DNA of 64,000 nucleotides from Castor canadensis (GCF_047511655.1 NC_133397.1:17323501-17387500), one strand, 5' to 3'. Counted from the first letter of the stretch, positions 12,001 to 24,268 are shown. The notes: a model not told the origin generated them from the sequence alone. Translations and numbers: made by a program.

Positions 12001-14163
12001 GTTAAGTCCAAAGGTGAGTTCTCACTTCATTTGCATGGTTACCCCTGACCTTCCCCACAGTGTCCTACCTAGACCTTCTTCCTCTTGTGGTCCTCAGGTG
12101 ATCTTCCCCAGGTTCAAGGCCTTGAATACCACTCCAGGCCAATGGCACCCCAATTCCTACCTGAAGTCCAGATTCTCTTCTCATTTTATCCCCTTCTAGT
12201 GGCCTACCTCATCTCTAACTTGACTGTCAACTGCTCCTTAAAATGACTTGTTTTAGACAAATGTTGATTCCACTCTGTCTACAAACCTGCAGTCTCACCA
12301 ACCCACTGAGCAGCCAGCTCTCCTCTCAGGATCCTAGGACAGAGGCCCTTCGGCTGTCTGAACTCCTTGTTCCCACATCCCACACTTCACCATCAACAAC
12401 CTTGAAAGCTCCATCTTCCTAACACATCCAAAGTCTAAACCTTCCCCATCCCCTCTACCCTATCACCCTGAGCCCAGCCACCATGAGCTCCACGAGAATT
12501 CCTGTGAGCACCTGTGTAATGCTCTGCTCGATGTGGATGGGCACAGCAGCCACAAAGTCTCTGTAAACCAGGCTGGTTCACAAGGCCACTCTGCTTATGG
12601 GTTCCCATTGCCTGATTTGTCCCCTGCTCCCAATGTCACCTAACACTCTTCCTGGCTCCCTCCACTCCAGTCACACTGGCCTCAGGAATTGGCTCCTGCT
12701 ATCCTTTCTGCCAACGACATACTTTTTCAGGATTTCTTTTTTCATGGCTTTTTTCCTTAGAGAGCTTATCATGGACCTGTCCTGCTGCCAGTCTATCAGA
12801 CAGATGCCCTTTGACCACACCGTATAAAACAGCACTCCTGTTACTCAACTTCCCCCATCACTTCAGTATCGTTCTTAGGTGTTTACCATTCCTGCCTGAC
12901 CTATTCAGTATTGGCCTGCTGTCCACTGCTCCAGCTAATACTCCATGTAGTACCTCATTTTTGTTCACCATTGTATCCTAGAACCTGGCCCAGTACCTGG
13001 CACAGAAGAGACCAGCTGAATGGATGCATGGGGTCTGTGGAGATTCATGCAGGAGGACGTTGGGCAGGAAACACAAATCCCTGACTTGCAAGGCCACTTT
13101 CACTGCTGGGCTATGGTACAGGGATATTCATTCCTTGCAGGTATGCTCCTGGAGCTGGTGGCTCCTGTTAAACATGAAGGAATGAGCAAGAGGGACTTCC
13201 TCAGCCCTCACCACTAGTAGCACTGGTGCCAGTTACCGTGTATGTGCAGGTTGACACTAGAGGGAACCACTCACCCCTCATCCCAAGCACCTAGCACCAG
13301 TCACAGCCTGCATGTCCACTGCTGATGTGCTCATACTTACCAATTTCAAACCTCTATTTGCAGAAAAGGAAACAAGCTCAGTGAGAGAAGTGGCTATTGG
13401 GAAACCTTGCCATTGCAGATAGGGCCTGCAGCAGGAGACCAAGCAGGTCATAACAGCAGAGTTTAAGTAAAGAATCATAATTTTCAAGACTGGAAATCTC
13501 AGGAAGTTCTGATGACAGCTGGAAGACTAACATTTGAGTTGGGTGAAGCACATCTCTTTAGGACTATTTAAAAGGCGGGAAAAAGTAAAACCAGGTCCCT
13601 CCTAGCTTTTCCAGGTTTCATCTTGGCTGGGTCCTCCAGGCCTGGCCCAGGGTGGTCGCACACTGCCTCCTCACCCAGACCTCCACCTCTCCAAGGAGGT
13701 CCTTGCTTTTACTTCTGCGCTCTGTCCTTTCCTTGGCCAGCTGTCCCTCCCCACCCACCTGGATAGCGTCTGCACTCCTGCTCTGTGTTCCCATTGCAAC
13801 CGGTACTTACTGCCCGCCTCCTAGCACCGCAGGTCTGCCCTGCAGGGCTGAGCTGGTCAGATCCGGACCCCAATCCGGGTGCCTGGCATCTGCCTGGCAT
13901 ACACACAGTGGGCGCTGATAGGACAGGGGCTGCATTTTTCCGGCCGAAAGAAATGACCCCAACTCGGCCGGGAAGGCCAGTCCCAGGCCTTCTGCTGGGT
14001 CTTAGGTGAGTTCTTCATTCTCTACGGGGCCTCAGTTTCCTCGTCTGTAGAACGGGAACTCTCGATGGCGCGCCACCTCCCCCGCAACACGGCGGGGCCC
14101 AGCCGGATAAACCGCCGAGAGCTCTGAGATACTGGGGACGCGCGGGGCGGGGAGCTGGCTCAC
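9065..14163 (-). other. HS1BP3: HS1BP3 intron 1
   Basis: This 5.1-kb first intron contains MIR-like pieces (about 10260-10480 and 13330-13470) and an L2-like 3' region (about 11620-13020). The 3' end of the stretch, next to exon 1, is GC-rich. No coding signal was recognised. Confidence 0.75.
11620..13020 (+). repeat. L2-type LINE 3' remnant(s)
   Basis: The segment contains the typical L2 tail order in diverged form: 'tccactccagtcacactggcctcagg', then 'agagcttatcatgga', and finally 'tcctagaacctggcccagtacctggcacagaagag...ctgaatgga'. Earlier parts (11620-12500) have the same pyrimidine-rich character. Several fragments may be merged here. Confidence 0.6.
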
Positions 14164-14440
14164 CTGGAGGTGACGAGCACCGCCGGGGACTGCATGTCTG
14201 CGGCCGCAGCTGCGGGCGGGTTCGCGGTCACGGGACCAGGCGTCGCCAGCGTCGCCGCGTCTCCGCCTCGCCGCGCTCGGGGCGAGGCGCCGCCCTCGTC
14301 CAGCCCCCTGGCGGCCGCGGACGCACTGCACGTCGGGGCCTCTGTGGCCTCGGTTGGGCAGTGACTTACGCCGCTGCTCTGCGCCCTGCAACAAGCAGTC
14401 CAGGGGCCTGGCACGTGATGACATCTAATTGGCCTGTCTC
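14040..14440 (-). promoter_or_regulatory. HS1BP3: HS1BP3 CpG-island promoter and 5'UTR
   Basis: CpG-dense sequence surrounds and lies upstream of the HS1BP3 start codon. On the minus strand, upstream of the island, there is a CCAAT box (14432-14428), an ATF/CRE-like TGTCATCA next to it, and a CACGTG E-box (14417-14412), all within 25 bases. No TATA box is evident. Transcription probably starts at about 14200-14400, running left. The exact start site cannot be read from sequence alone. Confidence 0.6.
14164..14195 (-). CDS. HS1BP3: HS1BP3 coding exon 1 (start codon)
   Basis: This short coding segment begins at ATG (14195-14193) and encodes MQSPAVLVTS plus two bases of Arg11. The N-terminus is the known HS1BP3 start. 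The donor after CCAG is GTGAGC at 14163 downward. An in-frame open stretch continues upstream to 14414, but the conserved start is the ATG chosen here. Protein role: PX-domain adaptor reported to bind the SH3 domain of HCLS1 and to restrain autophagosome formation by lowering phosphatidic acid. Confidence 0.94.
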
Positions 14441-16684
14441 TAAGGCTTAGCCTTTAAAGGGACCGAAAACCTCGTGCAAAATACTCTCCCTCTTCTATCA
14501 TGGCCTTTGCATTTATTCATTCGTTCAATCAGTGGACAAAACTCTAAGTTGCAACTCTGTCCCGCCCGCCCTGGGGGCTGCAGAGTGAACATATCAGCCC
14601 AGCTTCTCTTTCCTGCTACTACTGCCCGCACCTTCCCCCCATCCCCGACTGTACCCGGCAGGCACCCTGCACCAGAGAGGGCCGCACTTAGTTGTTGACA
14701 GAGCTTTGGCGCAGGCCCCTGGCCTGGCCTGCTTCTGAAGTTTCCCTCAACTGGAGTCAGGGCAATGAGGTCCCTGGTCCAGTTTTCCTCAGAAGGCTGT
14801 TCAGATATAGAGGCCTGCGAGATGTAGTAGATCCGGCTCTCCATGGAGATGGAGTAGACTCACTTCTCCATGGGATGAGAAGCAGAGAGGTCGTGTCACC
14901 TGCCAAGGTGGCCCAGGAAGAGAAAATCTGAGTCTGCAAGGATGACCAGAGACAGGTGCAAACCACTGCCCCTATCCTGTTGTTTTCTCTAAGACAAGTG
15001 CAGAAGCTAGGCCACCCCAGAATTCACAATAGGGTGACATCGGCTGCATTCCTAGGCTTACCAACTATCGCCATCATTGTCAACATCATTATTACATATA
15101 CTTTAGTGATGAAATCCCACAGTGAAACAATTAGAGAAACGTCATTCCAATGTGTCCCTTGAATGAATGAATGCTTATAAGGCCTTTGCTTTCTATTTCT
15201 TTATAGACAAGATGAACAGTAATGGAGGACTTTTCAGTGGACTTCTTTGCCCTTATACTGGAGAAGGGGGTGGGTCAGAGAGGACTTTGTAAAGGAGCAA
15301 GGTCCTGAAGGAACTAGAGAAGGAGAAGTATTGTGTGCAAAGCCTCCGAGATAAGAAAGAATTTAGGGAATAAGAGGAAGAGGCAAGTGGGAGCCAAGGC
15401 ATGGAGTGAGTGCTAGTGCTCCAAGCTTAGAGCTTTGCACTGACCCTGTGGCTGACTAAGGCCATCAGAGGGCTATGGACATAGGAGTGGCCGGGCCAGC
15501 TAAGCTGTGACTGGTGGTTTGGAGCATGTGGGGCTAAGAAGATGGAGTGAACAGAAATTCAGAATAATCCAGACTGGGGATGATGGTGGCAGGAGCTAGG
15601 GTGCTGGCTGCCCAGGTGGAAAACAGGACAGATGTGAGAGAGACCTAAGTATTGGCAAATTAAATGAATACAGGCCACAGAGTTAAGATACTGTCACAGT
15701 TTGGCCCTTGTGAGTGGCTGAGCAGTGGTGTTTTTCTCTATGGCAGGGCGCTTGGAGGAGGATCACAGTTTTTGTGGAAGAAGTGATTTTTGAGGTTCTG
15801 GGGACATGGAGGAGATTGGATCTGTAGCTCTGGATCTCATGGCTGGAGATGCTGAGGTGGGGTCCTGGGTAGAAAGGAGGCTGTTGATGCTGAAGTTCAG
15901 CCCCCTGGTGACAGCTCATGGAGAGAGCTTGGGAGGGTCTAGGAAAGCAGAGATGGGGGATGCACAGGGGACTTCTATCAGTGCTGGAGCTGATAGCATA
16001 CCTGTCACCACTGCCTTGTGAGCCAATGAGCGGGGCCTCACCCTGGCCTGGGGTTGCCAAGTGTGCACCCAGGAGCCTCGGCACACCTGGTACTTGCCAA
16101 GAGGAGAACCAGCTTCCCGTGAAAGTGACCCCATTCTGATAGCAATCCCATTTTCTGCCTCTGTGGGTCCCACGTGCCCCAGTGTGGCTCTAGTGTATAA
16201 TTGTATACAATGCATGGAATGTGGGATCTAAATCTGATATTTTCTGCTTCCTGCTTGACTCAGGGAGCCCTTTCCATGGCTGAAGCTGTGGTAACACAAA
16301 CCACATTGCAAAGGATTTTCTCTTCCTCCCTTCCCCACAGCCCTGGGAACAAAGGAATGCTCAGGGCTCATCTCCACCAGAGGAAGGCGCTGGCCTCTGC
16401 AGCAGTGTGGTCCATAGCCTGTAAGTGAGGGGGTGCAATCTGAGCTCCGGTCATGCCATGCACCAACATTTCCCTTGTTTCCAGTGTGGTGGTTCTTCTG
16501 TCACCTGCTGATTTGCCTCTGTCCCCTGATGTGGTGCTTGAGAGCTCCAGAGACAGGGCTACCACCTTATTTGTCACTCAGCGAATACCCATGATGAAGC
16601 TTAGGGCTCCTTACTTTGCCAGACCTAAGGGGCTTGCCCAGTGGGGTTCACAGAATGCCTATCCCCCCATAAATATTTAAAGAA

Positions 16685-16822
16685 ATAGCCAGGCATGGTG
16701 GCACACACCTGTAATCCCAGCATTTCTGAGGCTGAGCAGGAAGACTATGAGTTTGAGGACACCCTTGGGCTACATAGTAAGACACTGTCTCTCTCGCATG
16801 ATGAAACAAAGCAAAACAAAAC
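16685..16822 (+). repeat. B1-like (7SL-derived) SINE
   Basis: The element begins 'gccaggcatggtggcacaca' and continues 'cctgtaatcccagc' (7SL-type A/B box region) and 'ctacatagtaagacactgtctctctc', ending in an A-rich tail with 'gcaaaacaaaac'. This is the classic B1/Alu-like layout in forward orientation. Confidence 0.85.
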
Positions 16823-18524
16823 TTAATGAAGTATCTGTTAACACTTACGGGTAGCTTTTACTGGATAATCTATCCTTTCCCTTCACTGAGGTTGTCATCA
16901 TTAGTATATATTCTAAATATTTTCACTTGACATTATTTGCTTCTGATTTGTTCTTGGGGTTTGTCAATTCTGTTTCCAATGATATACGAGAGGAATTTGT
17001 TTATTTTGATATTGCATCATGAAGATCTCCAAGGCAGATTTATTATTCTATCATGTAAAAATATGAGTCAGAGCAGAAAGAAGAGAGAGGGATAGGACAG
17101 TGATAGGCATACAACAGACATGTGTGTGGCTTTATTTTGGAGTAGATGACTGAGAACCTCTCTCTTCTTCACCCTCTCCTCTGTACATCCTGTATTTGGG
17201 TATCTTCCCATACTGTGCACACAAAGCTAACCTAAACCCCGGATGAGGAGCAGCAATTCCCTATGAGGGCGGATCATAGTTTATTTTGGCCTTAGTGTAT
17301 TTAAGGCCATAGGTCATTTCCAGGTTTTACTGTTATACCTCAAGATGTTTTTAAAGGTCCTTCCATATTTATCTCCACTTTTGCAAGTGTATCTATAAAA
17401 TAAATTTCTATGAGTTGAAGTGCCAGGCCAAAGGAACTGCTCCTGGAAGATCTGCCAAAGCCATCCTGCCGAGGGGGTGTAGAAGTGCCCCTTTGCCCTT
17501 CCTCTCATCACCAATGGGTTTTTACCTTTTTCAGTTTTACTAACTTGAGAGATGCAAAAGTGCCACCCCATTGTTCTTTTAGTGTGTAACCTACTGATGA
17601 CTTTTGGATTTTGATTCTGTTGTCCAAGGCTTTTACTAACTTCCAGATTTGTGACCCCAGCCACCAAGTGAAGCATTTGGATTAGAGAACCAGAGCTCTC
17701 TAGCCAAGCCAGGAATGAAATCTGGGAGGACAGAAGGCAGTTCGGTCACTATCCTAACATCATTATTTAAGGGTGGGTCAGCTGTCTAGGAAATGGGGAG
17801 CAGACAGGGATTGCCATGGCATGGGGCCAAGTCCCCATCCTCTGTAGGGCAGCCTTAGCCATTCCCTCCAGACAGTAGGTCTTCCAGACGCTTTTTCCGC
17901 TTGAGCCAGAAGACCTGAGCCATCTCCTCCAACCCAGTGACATCTGGTCAGCTGTGATGCTCTGCTCAATAACTATGCCACAGGAACCAGGAGACCTTCT
18001 GGTCCCAGTTGACTGCAAGGTCTCTTCTGCCACCGGCGGGGGGGGGGGCACCCCTGGTTCCTCCAACTCTCCTCCTGAGCTGCATGCAGTCCCACCTTTC
18101 CAGGCTAAAATAGCTTTGTCCCCCCCATCATTGTGTGCCTAGAACACAAATCCTGGGCTCTTTGACCAAGATGGGAAGAGCGGATATTCCAAATCATTGC
18201 ACAAAGCATCAGCAGATTTTATTTGAAATTTTTAAAAATTTTGCTTTAGTCTTATGTGACCACAAAGGTATCCAAGAATAGCTAATGAAGACATAACTCC
18301 AGAACATCCAAACTACTGATATTCATGAGGGGACTGCCATAAGGGCAGTGGCCAGCCTTCTAAGAGTTAAGCTAGAATTTGCCAGGACATAAAAGCTGCT
18401 GTTAAGTGAGTCTGATCCGGTGGTAAAGACTGTCCTTGCTCTATTGTATCTGTTTGTCATGCCCCTACTAGGTAGGCATCTCTATTCCCACTTAGAGAGG
18501 AGACAGGATGGTACAGCTTAATTG

Positions 18525-18620
18525 TTTTAGATAGGGTATTGCTGCGTAGCCCAAGGTAACCTCGAATTTGTGGTTCCCTCATGCTGGCATTTCAGGTGTG
18601 GGCCATCAAACTTGCCATTG
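18525..18620 (-). repeat. Antisense B1-like SINE fragment
   Basis: 'tttagatagggtattgctgcgtagcccaaggtaacctcgaa' followed by 'tttcaggtgtgggccatcaaacttgcc' is the diverged reverse complement of a B1-like monomer. Confidence 0.6.
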
Positions 18621-19587
18621 GCTGAATCTCCTCCCTGACTGGCCAGGTCTTTGAAATTCCAGAGGCAGGGAATTCAGTCACACCATGGGGTTGTTACAGC
18701 CTATGACCGGAAGATGGCAATGTCTGCCTGCCTTCCACTATTTGTCCCAAAACCCAGGGCTCTGCCATATCCCTGGAGAAGGCCTCTTGGGAAAGAAGCT
18801 ACTCTGTTGCCTCCCCTCCCCCACCAGTGGCCTGGGGCACAGGGCAGGCCACGCCTAGTGCCTGGGGCCTGGGCTGCCCCAAACTGGGTGTGGATGCCAG
18901 AGCTGTTGCTGTGGGTAACCTGGGCAGCGGTAACTATGGGTTGAGCATGGGAAATTCCTCAAGCTTGAGGAAGCCCAACCCTGGGCATTATACAGGGCCT
19001 AAGCCAGAGTCAACGCGAGTCTTGTCACCTCTCCTGCCCCAGGTCTTTGTAGAGGATAGACTTGCAGATCATTTTCTGGCTGAGAATCAACAGATGCTGA
19101 GCAGGTTCCTCTATGGGCTATTGCTGCCGTCTTCCTTCTCCCTCCATCCCGTGACAATTACCCCAGGATCCTCCTTTCTCCCCTCTCACCCTCTCTCCAG
19201 CTAAGCCAGAAAGGCCAAAGGCCATAGTGGATGCAGACAGAGGACACACCCTGACCCTATCCTCACACTCTCTTCACCTGTCACTGCCAGGCCTCGCTGG
19301 ACAGACTAGAGGTATAAAGTCAGGAAGGGTCAGGGACTTGTACCCCAAGCTTACAGGCACTATTTGAATTCAGGTCTCTTAACTTTCCAGAGCATCAGAT
19401 TTATGTACCAAGTTAGTGCGTGACTGCAGGGACCCAGCACCCCACTGGAGGACAGGGCAGAGGCTGAGTAGAGCTGAGATGAGACCCTCTAGGGCACAAT
19501 GAAGAGTACAGAGGGACCTTAGTCCTAGATGGCTATGATGTCAGATGACAAGCTGCTAATTACTTCCCCTTGTTGGGGACTTGGTCA

Positions 19588-19737
19588 CAACACATGGAAG
19601 AGAACCTAGAGATGGGTAAATGAATGAATGAATGAATGAATGATTGCTCTGGTGCTAGAGAGAGCTTAAGTCCTGGTCAGCACGTAACTGGTGGGCAGTG
19701 ATGAGCATCAGCCATCAGCCAGCGTCTCCTCCAAACA
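19588..19737. repeat. Diverged local duplication, copy 1 (with GAAT repeat)
   Basis: The copy begins 'acacatggaagagaacct', has a (GAAT)n microsatellite at 19618-19644, and continues 'gagagcttaagtcctggtca' and 'aactggtgg'. The same order is found at 21207-21390, about 1.65 kb away. It is not a repeat family I recognise. Confidence 0.75.
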
Positions 19738-21206
19738 ATGTGGGCTGCAAAGCAGATCATCTCCGAGAGACACCTAGTTTTCTTGTCATTACATGGGAGC
19801 CAGGTGTTTGGGTATGGCAGGAGACCCTATGCAAGGCAGAGCAGGCTGCAGCTGGGGCTGCTTCAAGTTCTAGTACCTGAAGGTCATGACGACAACATGG
19901 TTCTAGCTGTCAGGATCCAAGACTAATTTCCCAAGTGGCATTATCCCTGATGACCTGCAAATTCCCCATGGTAAAGGTGTCCTTCAGCATCTGGCTCTCA
20001 TAGATGGAGTATAAGGAGTTGCTTCACATTCAGCTACCTGAAGGGAAGGCTTCTCTGCATGTGTGCAAACACAGCCCAGGGAACAATTTGTTATGATTCA
20101 GGCCTGGCATGGAAGTTAGTTTAAATCACCCAAATGTTCTTTCTGATCTTGGAATTCTATGACTGAACAAGGCCTTGTTCAGAGAGCCAGTAGCTTCTGC
20201 AAGGGAAGGATGGGCAGCAAAGTGCTGCCCAAGGGTAGGATCTGGGAGTAAGAATCAACAACTCCAGCCAGGTTGCTTCCCCCTTCTTCTCGCTATTGGA
20301 TCGAATGTCACCTGGAGTCTGGAGAGTTGGGTCCTGGGAGCTGGTCTTCGGATGGATAAAGAGCAGAGGCTGAGATGAGACCCTCTCTCTTTTCCCTGCC
20401 TTCTCTAAACTCTGCTCCTGCCATCTGCCTCTGTACCATATCAACAGATTTCCAGCATTTGCTGGGGCAACACTGAGGACAAGGAATTCCATTTACAGTA
20501 AGCCCTGTGTCAGAGCACAGCTTCAAGGTCTCCAGCTGGAGTGCTAGCTCTCTCCTGTCCAGCCAGTGACCAGAGGCTACTCACATCCCACAAGAAGAAA
20601 CCCCTAGTGAGCTTGGACCAGGCTGGAATTAGGACCTACCTGCCTACCTGGAGTCATGGAGCCAAGGGATGGATGGATGAGGGATAGGGACCTTGAGACC
20701 TCACCTTTCTCTCTCCTCAGCTAGCACACCATCTTCACTGCAGATAGATGCTCACCCATGGGCCTTGGAAGCCCTGGGCAGGGCATCTGGGCACCTGGGA
20801 CATAGGAAAGCCTTGCAGCTGGTTCGACATACTGTTTCCATGGCAGATATTGTGAGCACCAAGCTAACAGCAGTTCCTGGGAGAAACTTTGATAATCTTC
20901 ACTTGGACCCAAGAGTTTTTCTCTCTGCCAAGAATCTTCTAGAGATCTGGGGGGTGGGGGGGGACAGGAATACTGCATATCCACTGGGTCTGGGAGAGGG
21001 GGTTGATAGACCAAAGACCTTCACAGTCCCATGTCCTTGGGTCAGTGGAAGCCAAGGCTTGGGCAAAGACAGTTTGCCATTGCAGGCTTTGGTTCCCACC
21101 ACATTACTCTGAACCACCTGACAGTATATTGGACATCTGTGTGCTGTTTATCATCTGTTCTGTCCACCCCAGAGCACCATGAGTTTATCCTGCACATTGC
21201 CAAATC

Positions 21207-21390
21207 TACGACACATGGAAGAAAACCTGGCAATAAGAATTTACTTGAAAGAAGGAGTGAATGGAGGGATGGGTGAATGAATGAAGGAATGAATGATTGC
21301 ACTGGTACTACAGAGAGCTTAAGTCCTGGTCAGCACACAACTGGTGGACTGTGATGAACATCAGCCACTGGCTGACCTCCCAAAGCCTTC
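21207..21390. repeat. Diverged local duplication, copy 2
   Basis: This copy has 'acacatggaagaaaacctgg', an imperfect GAAT run (21271-21294), and 'agagagcttaagtcctggtca' followed by 'aactggtgga', in the same order as copy 1. It has an extra segment of about 30 bases before the microsatellite. Confidence 0.75.
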
Positions 21391-21534
21391 CAGTTAACTG
21401 TATAACTTGCTTCTCTCTGCTTTGGTCATGCTGAGCACTCAAAAAAGCCCAGTAGGTGGAGAAGGGCAAAGCTACTGAGTATCATTTGTGCCAGCCTGTT
21501 ATCCTAGCCTCATACAACTTCCAGATGTGAAAAT

Positions 21535-21612
21535 CCTCCCATTTCACGGATGAGGGAATTCAGTCTCTAAGAAGCTAAGTGGCTTGGTCACACAGAGCAC
21601 AGGAAGAGTCAG
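21535..21612 (+). repeat. MIR-like fragment
   Basis: 'cccatttcacggatgaggga' followed by 'gaagctaagtggcttggtcacacagagcac' is the conserved core of a MIR SINE. Confidence 0.6.
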
Positions 21613-23279
21613 TAACCCAAAGTGGTCTTAGGGCAAGAGTGTCATATAATCAGCAAACATTTATTTTTCACTCACTGTGCCAAGATCATGCCATGTCCTC
21701 TCTATGTCTCTCCTTTATGCAGTTGGGGAACCTGAAGCCAAGACAAGGTGTGGGACTTCAATCACTTTCAAGTGGTCAAAGCCAGATCTGGAGTCAGGAC
21801 ACACTTACCTCAGCTCAGGGCTTCCAGGCATTTGCCATATTATAGTAGAGTTGATTTGGGAAACACCAAAAGACCAGAAAGGATGCTGAGCAAGATAGCA
21901 GGATAGGGCATTGGCCTTAAGGGAGAGACAGAAAGATTGGCCAGTGTGTGTGTATGTGCACCTGCAGGTGGATGGGTGGGGAGAGGGCTTTGCCAGTGAG
22001 CCTCCATTGGTTATCTTAAGGCTACTTTGTACTGGTACCAAGAGAGGGAAACCCGTGATCATAGCTCTTTCATTCACTCTCCAACCTGGGTTCTAAAGGC
22101 AAGGTGAACTAATGAAATCTGGTCATCCCAGCATCACCAGGAAGACTCTTGGTGTCCAAGGCAGACCTAGGCTCAGACCTTCTCATGCTAATCTCAGGCC
22201 TTTCTGCTCCCCCCAGTTGATCACGTTTGGGTCTGCAAGTTCTGACCCTGCCAGGCCTTTCCCATCGGCTCCCCCCAAATCCTCAAGTGTTGAATAGGTC
22301 AAAACCCTAGACTGTGCTCCCGCAGTGGCCCTGTGATGGTGCCTGAAGATTTTGCTTAGGACGATACTGCGGTGCAGTGAAACCTGGGCTGCAATTGATT
22401 CGGGAGTTTCTGGACTGCGACCCTTCTGTGTCTGTTCAGAGTGCCAGACAGCCGGACTAGTGTCTGGACCCAATTGCCTTTGGATGCGATGGAGTTCTGC
22501 TGAACCTTATTATCCCCTCCAAATGATGACACGCCACCCCAGACTAGATTTCGAGTTCCCTAGCAAATGCAATAAATTTTAAAGGAAAAGGACCTTCTTC
22601 ACAGACTTGTCTGGCGCAGCCTAACGCTGGCTAGTCCATCGCCTGACATTCCCGCGCTGGGAGGGGAAGATGTCTGAGTTGAATGAACTCGCTGAGGATC
22701 TATCTCCCTCCTCTGTAAGATCCCGCTCCAGGACCGCCCCCTACCAGCTGCGGACTCAAGGGTCCTGCCGCCCGCGCCAGTGCGTCCCAGGGCTTGGTCA
22801 CGGCCAAAAGCCCCTTCCACCCATCCCCGGCTGGTGCCATAACCACAGTGTGGAAGTGAAGAGAACCAGAGCGCCAGCCACCTTGGGGCTCTATGCTCCC
22901 CGCCTTCCAGGCTTCTGGCCGGGTCCAAACGTACCAGTACCCAGTTGCAGTTAGCCGGCGGCCTGAACTTGAAGAAATGTGACCGCCGGCCCACTTTCGA
23001 CGCACAGTCGAGCTCCCAGAGCCACTCTGCACTGGGGTTCACTCATCACCCCTGAGTTGCCTCCGTAATTTATGAACTTTAAGAACTCGGCTCCTGCTTT
23101 GGTGCAAGTTCGGCACCCAAGCCTTTCCTTTCCGACGGCTGGTCCATGTCCATTCCTCTGATTCTGCTCTGTCTTTCCTACCGCTCGTCCTCTCTTCTTC
23201 CCCTTCAGGTCTCCTTCCCTGCTCAAGTCTTCCGTTCCGATCCTTTGGGAGCTGTGGCAGGGTAGGGCACCGCCGAACC

Positions 23280-23883
23280 GTGGATCGAAAACGCCTTCGT
23301 GGTTGTCCCGCGCGCCCTTGTGGCTTTTCTGTTTGCATTGACCACGGGTCGCAGCGCAAGCGAGCAGCACAGAAGAGACCCAACCATTTCTCGGCCCCAA
23401 GTCTGGAGTCCCTGGCACTCGCGGAATAGGAGCGGGGAGGGGCGGGAGGTTCTCCGTGGAGGAGTGGGGAACAAGCTGGGCGGGTACGCACGACGCCCGG
23501 AGCCTCGAACCAAGGAGGGCGCGTTGGTTTTCGGTGGGCGCAGCGCGGGCGTGGCGAACGCGAGTCGCGTGGCCGTGGGCAGGGGAGGCGGGGCACTGGG
23601 CTGTGGCGGGAGCCTGGGGCCCGTAACACTCACTTGGCGAGGGTGGGGGCAGGCTCCTGCCCTGGACTCCACGATAGGCCCGAGTGGGGGGCGCAGCGCT
23701 GCCACTGGAGTGTTCAGCAGGGGGCGCTGCTCCGGGCGTTGGGCGGGGTGGGGTGGAAGAGGAGGGGGGCCGCGGCTTGCTGCGCACACTTCCCCCATTA
23801 TTAAACACTATGTTCAAAAGGCGCCGGGGGACTTCCCGGAGCCACGGAGCCCTAGTCGCTCGGCCGGCTGGCCCACGGAGCCC
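23280..23883 (+). promoter_or_regulatory. GDF7: GDF7 CpG-island promoter and 5'UTR
   Basis: A CpG-rich tract precedes the GDF7 start codon and continues into exon 1. An AT-rich island in the GC background at about 23793-23815 ('cccattattaaacac') sits 70-90 bases before the ATG and could act as a TATA-like element. If so, transcription starts near 23825 and the 5'UTR is short. The long open frames crossing this tract on both strands reflect GC content, since stop codons are rare here. Confidence 0.5.
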
Positions 23884-24268
23884 ATGGACCTGAGCGCCGC
23901 CGCTGCGCTGTGTCTCTGGCTGCTGAGCGCTTGCCGCCCCCGCGACGGGCTGGAAGCTGCTGCAGTGCTGCGAGCAGCGGGGGCAGGGCCGGCCTGGGGC
24001 CCGGGCAGCGGCGGCAGCGGCAGCGGCAGTGGCGGGCAGACCCTCGCCCCGGCTGCGGGCGCCTCAGCTGTCCAGGCCGCCGCGGCTCCCGGGGCCCGTA
24101 CTGTGCGCCGCGCCGCGGGCCCCGGCTTCAGGAACGGCTCCGTGGTACCGCACCACTTCATGATGTCGCTTTATCGGAGTCTGGCTGGGAGGGCTCCAGC
24201 TGAGGCATCCTCCTGGAGCCACGGCCGCGCGGACACAATCACCGGCTTCGTTGACCAGGCGACCCAAG
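23884..24268 (+). CDS. GDF7: GDF7 (BMP12) coding exon 1
   Basis: The exon encodes residues 1-128 plus one base of growth/differentiation factor 7, a secreted BMP-family ligand. It has an N-terminal signal peptide (MDLSAAAALCLWLLSAC), a low-complexity Gly/Ser/Ala prodomain segment at about residues 40-80, an N-glycosylation sequon NGS at 84-86 and the conserved block VPHHFMMSLYRSLAGRAP. The start is the ATG giving the known MDLSAAAALCLWLL N-terminus; the frame is open further upstream, but only this start puts the signal peptide at the N-terminus. The donor is CCAAG|GTACTT at 24269. Family role: roof-plate signal for dorsal spinal interneurons and commissural axons, and roles in tendon and seminal vesicle. 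The Gly/Ser tract GSGGSGSGSGG differs from the poly-Gly I recall in human. Confidence 0.97.

Larger units (their letters stand above)
14441..23279. other. Intergenic region between HS1BP3 and GDF7
   Basis: The two genes are transcribed away from each other from this interval. It holds a B1-like SINE (16685-16822), an antisense B1-like piece (18525-18620), MIR-like fragments (for example 14850-14930 and 21535-21610) and a diverged duplicated module (19588-19737 and 21207-21390). No exon with a recognisable product was found. The right end grades into the GC-rich GDF7 upstream region. Confidence 0.6.

Noticed and set aside
22951-23817. Minus-strand open frame of 288 codons upstream of GDF7
   Set aside because: It lies in a CpG island where stop codons are rare in every frame. 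The predicted peptide is Pro/Arg/Ala-rich with no recognisable domain, and other overlapping frames are equally open.
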